From positions 124,001 to 188,000 of the forward strand of contig NZ_BNBB01000002.1 in the NCBI RefSeq assembly GCF_014654615.1: 64,000 nucleotides of DNA, in the 5' to 3' direction. The position numbers and the translations under genes are program-made. This DNA comes from Streptosporangium violaceochromogenes (lineage in GTDB: Bacteria; Actinomycetota; Actinomycetes; Streptosporangiales; Streptosporangiaceae). This document shows, in pieces, positions 1 to 8,981 of the stretch (position 1 is its first letter; each line of letters starts with the position of its first letter). The notes under the pieces are model-generated. The model was not told where the DNA came from and searched no databases. It saw only the letters and a program-made list of their open reading frames with translations.

Positions 1-2964
1 ACCCAGCTGGTCGACTGCGGCAACTGGGCGGTGTCCGCCTCCTGGCCGGTGCCGGACACGGCCGTGTCCGGCGTCTACATCGCCAACCTGATCCGCCAGG
101 ACGGGACGAGCGGCGCCAGCCAGATGATCTTCGTGGTCCGTGACGACACCCGCGGGTCGGACATCCTCCTGCAGACCTCCGACGCCACCTGGCAGGCCTA
201 CAACACCTACGGCGGAGCCAGTCTCTACCTCAGCAACGTCCCCCCGGGGCGCGCCTACAAGGTGAGCTACAACCGGCCGTTCACCACACGCGGCAGCAGC
301 TGCTGCAACGGCTCGGTGGAGAGCTGGTTCTTCAACTCCGAGTACCCCATGGTCCGGTGGATGGAGGCCAACGGGTACGACGTCAGCTACACCACCAACG
401 TCGACACCGCCGGCCGCCCGGCCGAACTGCTCGAACACCGGCTGTTCATCTCCTCGGGCCACGACGAGTACTGGTCGGAGGACATGCGGGCCAACGCCGA
501 GAGCGCCCGGGACGGCGGCGTCAACCTCGCCTTCTTCTCCGGCAACGAGATCTTCTGGAAGACCCGCTGGGAGAACAGCATCGACGGCACGGCCACGCCG
601 TACCGGACGATCGTCTGCTACAAGGAGACGCTGGCCAACGCCAAGATCGACCCGAGCCCCCAGTGGACCGGCTCCTGGCGCGATCCGCGTTTCTCCCCGC
701 CCTCCGACGGCGGCAGACCGGAGAACGGCACCACGGGGACGCTGTTCACCGTCAACGGGGTCGCCAACAACGCGCTGACCGTCCCCTACGACTACGCCGG
801 CATGCGGCTGTGGCGCAACACCTCCGTCGCGAGCCTCTCCCCCGGCCAGGTGGCCACCTTCCCCGCCGGAACGCTCGGCTACGAGTGGGACGAGGCCCCC
901 GACAACCCCTTCATGCCCAGCGGGCTGGCCAAGCTCTCGCAGACGGTCTACGGCGTGCCGGCCTACCTGGTCGACTTCGGGGGGACCTTCGCCCCCGGGG
1001 TCGCGGTGCACGGCCTGACCCTGTACAAGCACACCAACGGCGCCCTCGTCTTCGGCGCGGGGACCACGCAGTGGGCGTGGGGGCTGGACGCCACCCACGA
1101 CCGCGCGGGCTCGCCCGCCGACATCCGGATGCAGCAGGCGACCGTCAACCTTCTCGCGGACATGGGGCTCCAGCCCGCCAGCCTCCAGGCGGGGCTGGTT
1201 CCGGCGACCGCCTCGACGGACACCCAGCCGCCGACGTCGGCCATCACCAACCCGCCGGGAGGCGCGACCCTGCCGACCAAGAAGCCCGTCGCGATCCAGG
1301 GAACGGCGGCCGACACCGGCGGGGGCGTCGTGGCCGGGGTGGAGGTGTCGGTCGACGGCGGCACCCGGTGGTTCGAGGCGACGGGCCTGACCGAGTGGCA
1401 GTACGTCTGGACACCCACGACGGCCGGACCGGCGACCATCCTGGTGCGCGCGGTCGACGACAGCGGCAACGTGCAGCAGAGCCCGACGACGATGGACGTC
1501 ACCGTCACCGTGGGATGCCCCTGCACCCTCTGGACCCCGACCGCCGTCCCCACCGAAACCTCCCACAACGACCCCGACGCGGTCGAGGGCGGGCTGAAGT
1601 TCCAGACGTCGAAGCCGGGCCTCGTCGAGAGCATCAGGTTCTACAAAGGCGACCTCAACACCGGCACCCATGTGGGCAACCTGTGGAGCGCCGACGGCCG
1701 GCTCCTGGCCACCGCCACCTTCACCAACGAGACGGCGAGCGGCTGGCAGCAGGTGGACTTCTCCACGCCCGTGCACATCGCCCCCGGAACCACCTACATC
1801 GCCTCCTACCACACCCCCTCCGGCTTCTACTCGGTGAGCAGGCCGTACTTCACCGCGCAGTACGCCAACGGCCCGCTCACCGCGCTGGCCGACGCCGACT
1901 CCGGCGGCAACGGCGTCTACACCTACGGCCAGAACAGCTCCTTTCCCACCAGCACCTACCAGGCCACCAACTACTGGGTCGACGTCGTCTTCAGCTCGTC
2001 GGAAACCCTGTGGGACAACACCGCCGTCCCGGACGAGGCCGCTCACAACGATCCGTCGGCGGTCACCCTGGGGGTGAAGTTCACCGCGAGCACGACCGGC
2101 ACGATCAGCGGCATCCGGTTCTACAAGGGCGCGCAGAACACCGGCACCCACGTCGGAAGCCTGTGGAGCGCGAACGGCCGGCTCCTGGCCACCGCCACCT
2201 TCACCAACGAGACGGCGAGCGGCTGGCAGCAGGTGAACTTCGGCACGCCCGTGGACGTCAACGCGGGCACCACCTACGTCGCCTCCTACCACACCCCCTC
2301 CGGCTTCTACTCGGTGAGCAGGCCGTACTTCACCTCGGCGTACACCAGTGGCTCCCTCACCGCGCCCGCCGACGCCGGCTCCGGCGGCAACGGCGTCTAC
2401 GCCTACGGCAGCGCCGACACCTTCCCCACCGGCACCTACCAGGCCAGCAACTACTGGGTCGACGTCGTCTTCACTCCCTCCAGCAGCCTGTGGGACGCCG
2501 TGACGGTCCCGCAGACCAAGTCCAGCACCGACTCCTCCGCGGTCACCCTGGGGGTGAAGTTCTACTCCGAGGAGAAGGGCACCATCCGGGGCATCCGGTT
2601 CTACAAGGGCGCGCAGAACACCGGCACCCACGTCGGAAGCCTGTGGAGCGCAAACGGCCAGCTCCTGGCCACCGCCACCTTCACCAACGAGACGGCGAGC
2701 GGCTGGCAGCAGGTGGCCTTCTCCACACCGGTGACCATCAACCCCGACACCACCTACATCGCCTCCTACCACACCCCCTCGGGCCACTATTCGACCACCA
2801 AGCCGTACTTCACCTCGTCGTACACCAACGGCCCGCTCACCGCCCTGTCCAGCGGGCAGGCGGGCGGCAACGGCGTCTACGCCTACGGCAGCGCCGACAC
2901 CTTCCCCACCGGCACCTACCAGAACAGCAACTACTGGGTCGACGTGCTGTTCGACCCCGCCTAG
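1..2964 (+). CDS. Secreted DUF4082-repeat protein with N,N-dimethylformamidase-like domain (5' truncated)
   Basis: The frame is open from base 1, so the true start lies outside the window; 987 residues are visible. The first ~390 residues resemble the large-subunit domain of N,N-dimethylformamidase-type proteins (motifs SGHDEYWSEDMR and FFSGNEIFWKTRW). An Ig-like segment follows at about residues 404-505 (starting TDTQPPTSAITNPPGG). Three DUF4082 modules then begin at residues 510, 670 and 830, each opening with Leu-Trp and ending in a NYWVDV(V/L)F strand. DUF4082 modules are typical of large extracellular actinobacterial proteins. No signal peptide can be judged because the N-terminus is missing. 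It precedes the glycan cluster, so a role on extracellular polysaccharide is possible, but the substrate is unknown and amidase activity is not shown. Confidence 0.8.
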   Translation, partial: TQLVDCGNWAVSASWPVPDTAVSGVYIANLIRQDGTSGASQMIFVVRDDTRGSDILLQTSDATWQAYNTYGGASLYLSNVPPGRAYKVSYNRPFTTRGSSCCNGSVESWFFNSEYPMVRWMEANGYDVSYTTNVDTAGRPAELLEHRLFISSGHDEYWSEDMRANAESARDGGVNLAFFSGNEIFWKTRWENSIDGTATPYRTIVCYKETLANAKIDPSPQWTGSWRDPRFSPPSDGGRPENGTTGTLFTVNGVANNALTVPYDYAGMRLWRNTSVASLSPGQVATFPAGTLGYEWDEAPDNPFMPSGLAKLSQTVYGVPAYLVDFGGTFAPGVAVHGLTLYKHTNGALVFGAGTTQWAWGLDATHDRAGSPADIRMQQATVNLLADMGLQPASLQAGLVPATASTDTQPPTSAITNPPGGATLPTKKPVAIQGTAADTGGGVVAGVEVSVDGGTRWFEATGLTEWQYVWTPTTAGPATILVRAVDDSGNVQQSPTTMDVTVTVGCPCTLWTPTAVPTETSHNDPDAVEGGLKFQTSKPGLVESIRFYKGDLNTGTHVGNLWSADGRLLATATFTNETASGWQQVDFSTPVHIAPGTTYIASYHTPSGFYSVSRPYFTAQYANGPLTALADADSGGNGVYTYGQNSSFPTSTYQATNYWVDVVFSSSETLWDNTAVPDEAAHNDPSAVTLGVKFTASTTGTISGIRFYKGAQNTGTHVGSLWSANGRLLATATFTNETASGWQQVNFGTPVDVNAGTTYVASYHTPSGFYSVSRPYFTSAYTSGSLTAPADAGSGGNGVYAYGSADTFPTGTYQASNYWVDVVFTPSSSLWDAVTVPQTKSSTDSSAVTLGVKFYSEEKGTIRGIRFYKGAQNTGTHVGSLWSANGQLLATATFTNETASGWQQVAFSTPVTINPDTTYIASYHTPSGHYSTTKPYFTSSYTNGPLTALSSGQAGGNGVYAYGSADTFPTGTYQNSNYWVDVLFDPA
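1528..2964 (+). repeat. Three in-frame 480-bp tandem repeats (DUF4082 modules)
   Basis: Units begin at 1528, 2008 and 2488 with an exact 480-base (160-codon) period. Long stretches are identical between units, such as the block around 1701-1755, 2181-2235 and 2661-2715 encoding LLATATFTNETASGWQQV. The identity includes silent positions, which indicates recent duplication or gene conversion. Confidence 0.93.
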
Positions 2965-3287
2965 CGGCGCCTCCTGGGACGAGAACCACATGGAACCGCG
3001 CGGGGCCACGGAGAAGCACGAGAACGAGGAGAACACGGACACCGGGGGCGGTACGGGCGACACGCGCCGCGCCGCCCCCGGTCACGGCGACACGAGACGA
3101 CCACTCCTGGTTAGATGGTGATCGCTTAAGGTGACGGGCGGGTGTGCCGTACCGCCCGGTTCCACCGATCCGGCCGAAAGGCCCGAAGCGGGCCCGGACC
3201 CGCGAGAACCCCGATGCCGTAGGACGGCGAGGGCTGCGGGGCGGCGGAAGGTCGCGCCGGCCCGTGTCGACATTCTCTGGAGGTCAG
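2965..3287. other. Intergenic stretch before the asparagine synthetase gene
   Basis: This 323-base GC-rich gap lies between two genes on the same strand. I see no convincing ORF, strong terminator hairpin or consensus promoter. The Shine-Dalgarno of the next gene (GGAGG, 3279-3283) is at its right edge. Confidence 0.6.
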
Positions 3288-5198
3288 ATGTGCGGGGTGG
3301 CCGGAATGGCCTCGATGCTGGGCCCCGATCCGGAACTCGTCCGCCGCATGTGCGAGGTGATCGCCCACCGGGGGCCCGACGGGGAGGGCTTCCACCACGA
3401 CGAGCACGTGGCGCTCGGCATGCGCCGGCTGGCGATCGTCGACGTGGCCGGCGGCGACCAGCCCGTCCACAACGAGGACGGCCGGATCGTGGCGGTCTTC
3501 AACGGGGAGATCTACAACTTCGCCGAGCTGCGGCGGGACCTGGCGCGGCGGGGACACCGGCTGCGCGGCTCCGGCGACTCCGAGTGCCTGGTCCACCTGT
3601 ACGAGGAGCACGGCCTGGACATGGTCCGGCGGCTGCGCGGGATGTTCGCCTTCGCCCTGTGGGACGGCGACCGCCGGCGGCTGGTCCTGGCCAGGGACAG
3701 GGTGGGCAAGAAGCCGCTGTACTGGCGCGCCGACCACTCCTCGATCCTGTTCGCCTCCGAGCTGAAGTCCCTGGAGCAGGATCCCGCGATGGGCCGCGAG
3801 ATCGACCCGGTGGCCCTGCACCACTACCTGACCTACCAGTACGTCCCGGCGCCGTGGTCGATCTACCGGGACGTCCGCAAGCTCCCTCCCGGTCACCTGC
3901 TCGTCTGGGAGGAGGGCCGGGTCACCGTACGGCGTTACTGGGAGCTGGACCGCACCCCGCGGCCGGTCGCCGACGAGCGGGAGGAGGAGGAACGGCTGCG
4001 CGAGCTGCTGCTGGAGGCGACCCGGATCCGCATGGTCGGCGAGCGGCCCATCGGGGCGTTCCTGTCGGGGGGCGTCGACTCCTCGGCGGTCGTGGCGGCC
4101 ATGGCGATGCAGAGCGGCGAGCGGGTCAAGACGTTCTGCGTCGGGTTCGAGGAGAGCCGGTACGACGAGCGCCACAAGGCGCGGATGGTCGCCGAGCGGT
4201 ACGGCACCGACCACCACGAGCTGGTCATGACGACCGACCTGCTCGACGTCCTGCCCCGCCTGGCCTGGCACTTCGACGAGCCGTTCGCCGACTCCTCGGC
4301 CATCCCGAGCTTCTACGTGGCGCGGCTGAGCAGGCGCCACGTCACCGTCGCGCTCAACGGCGACGGCGGGGACGAGTGCTTCGGCGGCTACCAGCGCTAC
4401 GCCCTGATGCACCGGGCGGGGAGGATCCCCGCGCTGCCCCGCGCCCTGGCGGCCCTGTCGGCCCGGGTCGGCACCGCGCTCACCGAGCGCAGCACCGCCG
4501 GGTCCAGGGTGCGGCGGGCCGGCAGGGTGCTGCGTTTCGCCGCCGAACCCCCCTCGCGCCGTTACCCCAGCCTGATCTCGTGCTTCACCGAGGAGCAGAA
4601 GGACGCGCTCTACGGCGAGGGGCTGCGCGACCGGCTGGCGGGGGTGGACAGCTACGGGCTGATCGAGACGGCCCTGCGGGAGTCGGAGGCCGGCACCGAC
4701 CTCGGCCGCGTCATGGACGTCGACACCCTCACCTACCTGCCGGGGGACCTGCTGGTGAAGGTCGACATCACCACGATGGCCAACTCCCTGGAGGCCCGCT
4801 CCCCCTTCCTGGACCACCACCTGATGGAGTGGGCCGCGGGACTTCCCCCCGCCCTGAACATCCGCGACGGCCGGACCAAGGCGATCCTGAAGCGGGCCGT
4901 CGCCCCGTGGCTGCCCGAGGAGCTGCTGCGCTCCCCCAAGCAGGGGTTCGGCGTGCCGCTCGCCTCCTGGCTGCGCGGGGAGCTGCGGGACCCGGCCCAC
5001 GACCTGCTCACCGACGACACCGCCCGCGGCAGGGGCCTGTTCCGCCCGTCGGCGGTCCGCGACCTGCTCCGGCGGCATCTCGCGGGCGCCGACCACAGCC
5101 AGCGGCTGTGGGCGCTGCTGCAGTTCGAGCTCTGGCACCGGGTCCACGTGGACGGCGCCGCCACGGCCAGGACCGGCTGCCCCGTACCCACGGTGTGA
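3288..5198 (+). CDS. asnB: Asparagine synthase (glutamine-hydrolysing), AsnB family
   Basis: A 636-residue class II glutamine amidotransferase fused to an asparagine-synthetase domain. The chosen ATG is 5 bases after a clear GGAGG, and the protein starts M-C-G-V-A-G. This places the N-terminal nucleophile Cys at position 2, as the family requires; the frame is open further upstream but an earlier start would bury that Cys. The glutaminase domain contains IAHRGPDGEG and VFNGEIYNF. The ATP-pyrophosphatase loop FLSGGVDSSA is near residue 260, followed by LNGDGGDECFGGY. Such paralogues are common in polysaccharide clusters, where they may amidate a carboxyl group (for example a uronic acid) rather than make free asparagine. 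That role is inference from position at the head of the glycosyltransferase run. Confidence 0.9.
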   Translation: MCGVAGMASMLGPDPELVRRMCEVIAHRGPDGEGFHHDEHVALGMRRLAIVDVAGGDQPVHNEDGRIVAVFNGEIYNFAELRRDLARRGHRLRGSGDSECLVHLYEEHGLDMVRRLRGMFAFALWDGDRRRLVLARDRVGKKPLYWRADHSSILFASELKSLEQDPAMGREIDPVALHHYLTYQYVPAPWSIYRDVRKLPPGHLLVWEEGRVTVRRYWELDRTPRPVADEREEEERLRELLLEATRIRMVGERPIGAFLSGGVDSSAVVAAMAMQSGERVKTFCVGFEESRYDERHKARMVAERYGTDHHELVMTTDLLDVLPRLAWHFDEPFADSSAIPSFYVARLSRRHVTVALNGDGGDECFGGYQRYALMHRAGRIPALPRALAALSARVGTALTERSTAGSRVRRAGRVLRFAAEPPSRRYPSLISCFTEEQKDALYGEGLRDRLAGVDSYGLIETALRESEAGTDLGRVMDVDTLTYLPGDLLVKVDITTMANSLEARSPFLDHHLMEWAAGLPPALNIRDGRTKAILKRAVAPWLPEELLRSPKQGFGVPLASWLRGELRDPAHDLLTDDTARGRGLFRPSAVRDLLRRHLAGADHSQRLWALLQFELWHRVHVDGAATARTGCPVPTV

Positions 5199-5279
5199 GC
5201 CCTGGGGCGCGGCGCCGGACGGGGCGCGGGGCGCGGCGGGTCCCGGCCCGCCGGGGAAGATCCTCACCCCCATAAAGGA

Positions 5280-7706
5280 GTGGCAAGGAGATCATCGAGC
5301 GCGAGCGTCCGGCCGACCGCGAAGGCCCGGCGTCGCCAGAATCGCCGCATGCCCGACACCTCTCGCCTGCAGGTTTCCGCGCCCCGGCCGCCCGGACCGG
5401 TGAAAGACCTCCGCTCGGGCGGGCCGCCGCCCGGGGAGCCGGAGTCTCCCCGGCGCCGGCGGCTGCGGCGTCTGTCCGCCTGGCTTCCCGCGACGCTCGC
5501 GGGTGTCCTCACCGTGGCCGTGCTGGGGAGGTACGGGGTCTCCGGCAGGGACATGGCCCTCTTCGGCCTCTACGTCGTGCTGGGCCTGGCGCTGCCGGGC
5601 GTGCTGCTCGTCCGGGCGCTGTGGCGCGGAAGCCGTACCGTGGGGGAGGAGATCGCCCTCGGCCTGGCGCTCGGCTACGCGGTGGAGGTGATCGCCTACA
5701 TCGCCGCCCGCGCCGTCGGCGCGCCGCTGCTGGTGGCGCTCTGGCCGGTCGCCACCTACCTGGTCTTCCTCGCCGCCCCCGGTCTGCGGCGGCACTGGAC
5801 GGGGGCGGTCCGGCCCCGGGCGCCGCTGTGGTGGTCGTGGTCGTCGGCCCTGGCCGTCGGTTACCTGGTCGCCTGGAGCGCCGCGAGCTTCTTCCGGTTC
5901 CACGCCCTGACCTGGCCGGAGCTCGGGACGGCCGACATCGACATGCCGTACCACCTGGCCCTGATCGGCGAGCTGCGGCACCACGTGCCTCCCACGGTGC
6001 CGATCGTCGCCGGCGAGCCGCTCTCCTATCACTGGTTCGTCTACGCCCACTTCGCGGCGGCGAGCCGGCTGACCGGGGTGGAGCCGCTGGTGCTGCTGTT
6101 CCGGCTGGGCATGCTGCCGATGATGGCGGCGCTGATCGTGCTCATCGGGACGGTCGCCCGGCGCCTGACGGGCTCGTGGACGGCGGCGCCGCTCGCGATG
6201 GCGGGCGTCCTGCTGGTGGCGGCGCCGAACCTGTATCAGGGGATCAACGTCGGGGTGTTCACCTGGAGGGCCGTGCAGTCGTGGGTGAGCCCCACCCAGA
6301 CGTTCGGGGCCCTGCTGTTCGCGCCGATCGTCCTTCTGCTCGTCGAGGCCTTCGAACGCCGGCGGCAGGCGGCCGGGGCGTGGCCGGTGCTGTGCGTGCT
6401 CCTCGTGGCGGTGATGGGGGCCAAGGCCACCTACCTGCCCGTGCTCACCTGCGGGCTCGTGGCGGTGCTCGGGATCAGGCTGGTCAGGCACCGCCGGATC
6501 TCCCGGCCCGCGCTCGCCGCGCTGGGCGCCACCGCCGCGTGCATGCTGTACGCGAAGTTCGTCCTGTTCGGTCAGGCGCAGCTCGGGATGATCGTCGATC
6601 CGTTCGCGCTGACCCGCAAGATGTGGGGAGGGCTGACCGGGCTGGAGGGACGCGTCGAGCCGCCGCTCGTGCCGGTGCTGGGGATCACGCTGCTGTACGC
6701 GCTGAGCTGGATCGTGGAGTGGTTCGGGATCTTCGGCCTGCTGAGCAGGCCGCGGCTGCTCCTGCGCCCCGCGGTGGTGCTCATGCTCGGCATCGGGCTG
6801 TCGGGGCTGGGCGCGGTGATCATGCTCGGACATCCGCACCGCAGCCAGCTCCACTTCTTCGTGGCGTCCTATCCCTACCTGGTGATCGTCGCGGTCTACG
6901 GCCTCCTCGTCGTGACACGGCGGGCACGGCCGGCCCCCCGCGTGATCGCGGGAGCCGTCGCGGGCGCGGCGCTGGTCACCCACCTGGTCCGCACGGTGTG
7001 GGGCGTCGGGGTCCCGCTGGCCCCCGGCGACTCCGAGCTCGCGCTGTACCGTCCCTACGCCGTCCTCGGGCTGCTCGCCCTCGCCGCGGTGTGCGCCTTC
7101 CGCCTCCTGAGCCGCAGGCGCCTGGTCGCCGGCGCCCTCACCGTCCTCGTGGTCTCGGCCGCGGGCCTGCCCGCCGCCTGGTGCACGCGCGTGCTGTCGG
7201 CCGCCTTCCCCTCCCCCGCCTCCGGCGGCGCGGAGCCGGGAGCGTCCGGGACGGCCCCCGCCGTACCGGCGGTCCCGGCGGGGGTGATGGAGGCCGGGCG
7301 GTGGCTGCGCGACCACTCCGTCCCCGACGACCTCGTCGCCACGAACACCCACTGCCGCTGGGGGCTGGAGAGCCCGTGCGACAGCCGCGCGTTCTGGGTG
7401 TCCGCCCTGACCGAGCGGCGGGTGCTGGTGGAGGGGTGGGCCTTCACCCCGGCGAACTACCGGAACTGGCGGCCCGGGATCGTGACGGAGTACCTCCCGT
7501 TCTGGGACCGGGAACGCCTCGCGCTGAACGACGCGGCCTTCGGCACCCCCTCGGCGGCCTCGATCGGCGCCCTGCGGGACCGCTACGGGGTGAGCTGGCT
7601 GTTCGTCGACGAACGGCGCGCGGGCCCGGACGTCGCGCGCTTCGCGACCCTGTGCTTCCGCTCCGGGGACTACGCGGTCTACCGGGTCCGCGGCGCCCTG
7701 GCGTGA
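5280..7706 (+). CDS. Large polytopic membrane protein, possible GT-C type glycosyltransferase
   Basis: An 808-residue protein with a basic, Arg-rich N-terminus, then many hydrophobic segments (from about residue 67 to 640), ending in a soluble region of about 160 residues. An early loop contains DIDMPYHLALIGELRHH and YHWFVYAHF, acidic and His residues of the kind seen in lipid-sugar-dependent GT-C enzymes. The C-terminal part has WLRDHSVPDDLVATNTHC, a pattern seen in membrane glycosyltransferase-like proteins of actinobacteria. Family assignment is inference. The GTG at 5280 directly follows AAAGGA; an ATG at 5349 (MPDTSRL) is a plausible alternative but lacks a good ribosome site. Its place between asnB and the glycosyltransferases supports a role in the same glycan pathway. 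Confidence 0.7.
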   Translation: MARRSSSASVRPTAKARRRQNRRMPDTSRLQVSAPRPPGPVKDLRSGGPPPGEPESPRRRRLRRLSAWLPATLAGVLTVAVLGRYGVSGRDMALFGLYVVLGLALPGVLLVRALWRGSRTVGEEIALGLALGYAVEVIAYIAARAVGAPLLVALWPVATYLVFLAAPGLRRHWTGAVRPRAPLWWSWSSALAVGYLVAWSAASFFRFHALTWPELGTADIDMPYHLALIGELRHHVPPTVPIVAGEPLSYHWFVYAHFAAASRLTGVEPLVLLFRLGMLPMMAALIVLIGTVARRLTGSWTAAPLAMAGVLLVAAPNLYQGINVGVFTWRAVQSWVSPTQTFGALLFAPIVLLLVEAFERRRQAAGAWPVLCVLLVAVMGAKATYLPVLTCGLVAVLGIRLVRHRRISRPALAALGATAACMLYAKFVLFGQAQLGMIVDPFALTRKMWGGLTGLEGRVEPPLVPVLGITLLYALSWIVEWFGIFGLLSRPRLLLRPAVVLMLGIGLSGLGAVIMLGHPHRSQLHFFVASYPYLVIVAVYGLLVVTRRARPAPRVIAGAVAGAALVTHLVRTVWGVGVPLAPGDSELALYRPYAVLGLLALAAVCAFRLLSRRRLVAGALTVLVVSAAGLPAAWCTRVLSAAFPSPASGGAEPGASGTAPAVPAVPAGVMEAGRWLRDHSVPDDLVATNTHCRWGLESPCDSRAFWVSALTERRVLVEGWAFTPANYRNWRPGIVTEYLPFWDRERLALNDAAFGTPSAASIGALRDRYGVSWLFVDERRAGPDVARFATLCFRSGDYAVYRVRGALA

Positions 7707-7823
7707 TCCCCGCCCCCGGCCTTCCCGCACCGCTCCACGCCGGTTAATGCGGGCGTCACGGCCGCCCAAACAATCGGAAGGCGCGCAAGCGCCACCGATC
7801 CGCCACGTTCCGTGATTGGAAAG

Positions 7824-8981
7824 ATGATGCCGGTGAAATCGAGGACCGAGCCTTTCCCCTCCCGCGCGAAGGTCGTCTACGTCGTCCCCCATCTGTCCGC
7901 GACGGAGTCCGAGCACTTCGCCCACGTCCCGGCGTTCCTCGCGGCCCTCGGAGAACGGGTCGACCTGGTCGCGCTCGTCGAGCGGGGAACGCCCCCCGAG
8001 CGGCTGCCCGGGGTGCGCATGGTCGTCTCGGCGGTGGCCCGCCATCGGCTCGGCCGCGTACTGCGCGCCGTCCGCGCGGTGTTCCGGTGCTCGCGGGCGG
8101 GCTACCACACCTACTTCCTGCGCTACTCACGCCTGTTCCTCGTCGTGCTCATCGTGACCCGCCCGCTGCTGCGGCACCGCATCCTGCTGTGGCGCAGCGG
8201 CACGGCCGACCTGCTCGAACACGGCACCAGGCCACGCCTGCGCCAGCGGGTGGACAACGGGATCAACTACCTGCTCTCCCGCCGCGTCCACGCCTTCGTC
8301 ACCGGCCCGGAGACCATGGTCCCGGTCATGCGCGACCGCTGGCGGGTGCCCCGCCGCAAGATGCGCCTGCTGTACAACGACATCGACGGCGACCGCTTCG
8401 CCCCCCTGCCCCCGGAACGGCGGGCGCGGGTCCGCCGTCACCACGGCTGGGGCGACGACGAGTTCGTGATCCTCTTCGTTCACCGCCTCTCCTTCCGCCG
8501 GGGGACGCGGCTGCTGGCCCCCCTGCTCGACCACGTCGGCACCGTCCTGGCACGCCCGGTGCGGCTGGTCGTGGTGGGAGAGGGCCCCGACCGCCGTCTC
8601 CTTGAGGATCTCGCCGCCGACCGGCCGGGCCTGCAGATCATGGGGGCGATCCCCAACCGCGACCTGCCGCCGCTGTACGGCGCCGCCGACTGCTTCGTCA
8701 TGCCGAGCTACGAGGAGGGTTTCCCCCGCGTGCTCCTGGAGGCGATGAGCTCGGCGCTTCCCCTGGTGACGACCGGGGCGGGCGGCTCCGCCGACGTGGT
8801 CGGCCACGACTACCCGTTCGTCTGCGAGGTCGGCGACCTCATGGGGCTGATCAGGAAGACGGCCGAGGTCGCCGCCCTGTCCGCGGCCGAGCGGGAGGCC
8901 CTCGGGGCCCGCCTGCGCGAGCGGGCCGAAACCCGGTTCTCCCCGCGGCGTGTCGCCCGAATGCTGGAGGACATCCTGTGA
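7824..8981 (+). CDS. Glycosyltransferase, GT4-like
   Basis: About 385 residues with a GT-B fold pattern. The acceptor-side N-terminus begins KVVYVVPHLSATESEHF. The C-terminal nucleotide-sugar domain has FVHRLSFRRGTRLL, VVVGEGPDRRLLEDLA and the E-x7-E type motif YEEGFPRVLLEAMSSALP. It probably transfers a sugar from a nucleotide donor to a lipid-linked growing repeat unit at the inner membrane; donor and acceptor cannot be read from sequence. The start is uncertain: in-frame GTG at 7812, ATG at 7824 and 7827, and GTG at 7833 are all close to the GGAAAG at 7818. Its TGA overlaps the GTG of the next gene (GTGA), the first of a series of coupled junctions. Confidence 0.85.
   Translation: MMPVKSRTEPFPSRAKVVYVVPHLSATESEHFAHVPAFLAALGERVDLVALVERGTPPERLPGVRMVVSAVARHRLGRVLRAVRAVFRCSRAGYHTYFLRYSRLFLVVLIVTRPLLRHRILLWRSGTADLLEHGTRPRLRQRVDNGINYLLSRRVHAFVTGPETMVPVMRDRWRVPRRKMRLLYNDIDGDRFAPLPPERRARVRRHHGWGDDEFVILFVHRLSFRRGTRLLAPLLDHVGTVLARPVRLVVVGEGPDRRLLEDLAADRPGLQIMGAIPNRDLPPLYGAADCFVMPSYEEGFPRVLLEAMSSALPLVTTGAGGSADVVGHDYPFVCEVGDLMGLIRKTAEVAALSAAEREALGARLRERAETRFSPRRVARMLEDIL

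Noticed and set aside
3126-5273. Minus-strand open frame of about 715 codons opposite asnB
   Set aside because: It is complementary to a clear AsnB protein, is rich in Pro, Arg, Gly and Gln and has no family motifs. Long antisense frames are expected in such GC-rich coding DNA.
5292-8108. Minus-strand open frame of about 938 codons opposite the membrane protein
   Set aside because: Its composition (Arg, His, Gln, Gly, Pro) is typical of shadow frames, and it crosses two real genes on the other strand.
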